Source: Anaerolineae bacterium
GTDB lineage: Bacteria > Chloroflexota > Anaerolineae > DUEN01
Direction: 5' to 3'
Length of the DNA: 6,199 nucleotides
Assembly (NCBI GenBank): GCA_021159845.1
Contig: JAGHDS010000437.1
Span: forward strand, 1 to 6,199
This document shows positions 6,093 through 6,199 of this stretch, one piece after another; the first letter of the stretch is position 1, and each line of letters starts with the position of its first letter. The position numbers were made by a program, and so were the translations under genes. The notes under the pieces were generated by a model. It saw only the letters and a program-made list of their open reading frames with translations. It had not been told where the DNA came from and made no database searches.

Positions 6093-6153
6093 CCGATTCT
6101 GGCGCGGTGATTACCCATAAGTACGATATGTATGCTTAACATGCCTTTCTCCA

Positions 6154-6180
6154 CCGCAGAGACGCCGAGGACGCAGAGGA
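6154..6180. repeat. Three 9-bp degenerate tandem units of the CGCAGAGGA type
   Basis: CCGCAGAGA (6154-6162), CGCCGAGGA (6163-6171) and CGCAGAGGA (6172-6180) form a 9-base-periodic purine-rich run, preceded by CTTTCTCCA and followed by an AT-rich stretch to the window edge. From memory, similar CACCGCAGAGACGCAGAGGA-like runs recur between genes in diverse bacterial and archaeal genomes. That recollection is not a search result. No function is assigned. Confidence 0.6.
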
Positions 6181-6199
6181 ACTCCCTTTATTTTCCTTC

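Noticed and set aside
5082..6139. TTAAGTATGCATGT (5083-5096) resembling the minus-strand TTAAGCATACATAT (6139-6126)
   Set aside because: 11 of 14 matches in AT-rich, partly self-complementary DNA with no flanking similarity is compatible with chance.
1..6199. CRISPR array, tRNA, rRNA, toxin-antitoxin or phage-defence module
   Set aside because: I saw no regularly spaced repeats, cloverleaf, rRNA-like block, small paired genes or defence domains on either strand.

Overview
The window is moderately GC-rich bacterial chromosome with compact, Shine-Dalgarno-led genes. The protein families, the Pro/Thr-rich linkers of a LysM lipoprotein and the recurrent intergenic palindromes suggest a Chloroflexota-like organism. 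That assignment is inference; the sequence contains no taxonomic marker.

Layout, left to right. Bases 1-215 hold the unresolved tail of something upstream plus a strong hairpin (62-90). A dTDP-glucose 4,6-dehydratase gene (rmlB/rfbB, 216-1238, +) follows and converges on the minus-strand genes, with a two-way terminator hairpin (1244-1276) between. All remaining genes are on the minus strand. In order of transcription they are a three-LysM lipoprotein (6006-5224), an SPFH/Band 7 (prohibitin-like) membrane protein (4965-3910), tyrosyl-tRNA synthetase tyrS (3494-2268) and signal peptide peptidase sppA (2249-1299). tyrS and sppA lie 18 bp apart and are probably co-transcribed from a near-consensus sigma70-type promoter at 3570-3542. 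The LysM gene has its own likely promoter at 6092-6064.

The genes are ordinary: one housekeeping synthetase, one nucleotide-sugar enzyme and three envelope proteins (membrane serine protease, SPFH scaffold, LysM lipoprotein). Both SppA and the SPFH protein probably face the outside of the membrane, so a membrane-quality-control link is possible, but the only support is neighbourhood.

The most notable feature is non-coding. Just upstream of the tyrS promoter there is a 95-bp MITE-like element (3589-3683) with 13-bp terminal inverted repeats, flanked by exact 9-bp direct repeats that look like a target-site duplication. Two intergenic hairpins (1244-1276 and 3769-3797) share a 23-bp core (19/23 identical), so they look like members of a dispersed palindrome family. 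The right edge (6154-6180) carries a 9-bp-periodic CGCAGAGGA-type repeat. I found no CRISPR array, tRNA, rRNA, riboswitch, intact transposase or wholly new multi-gene system.
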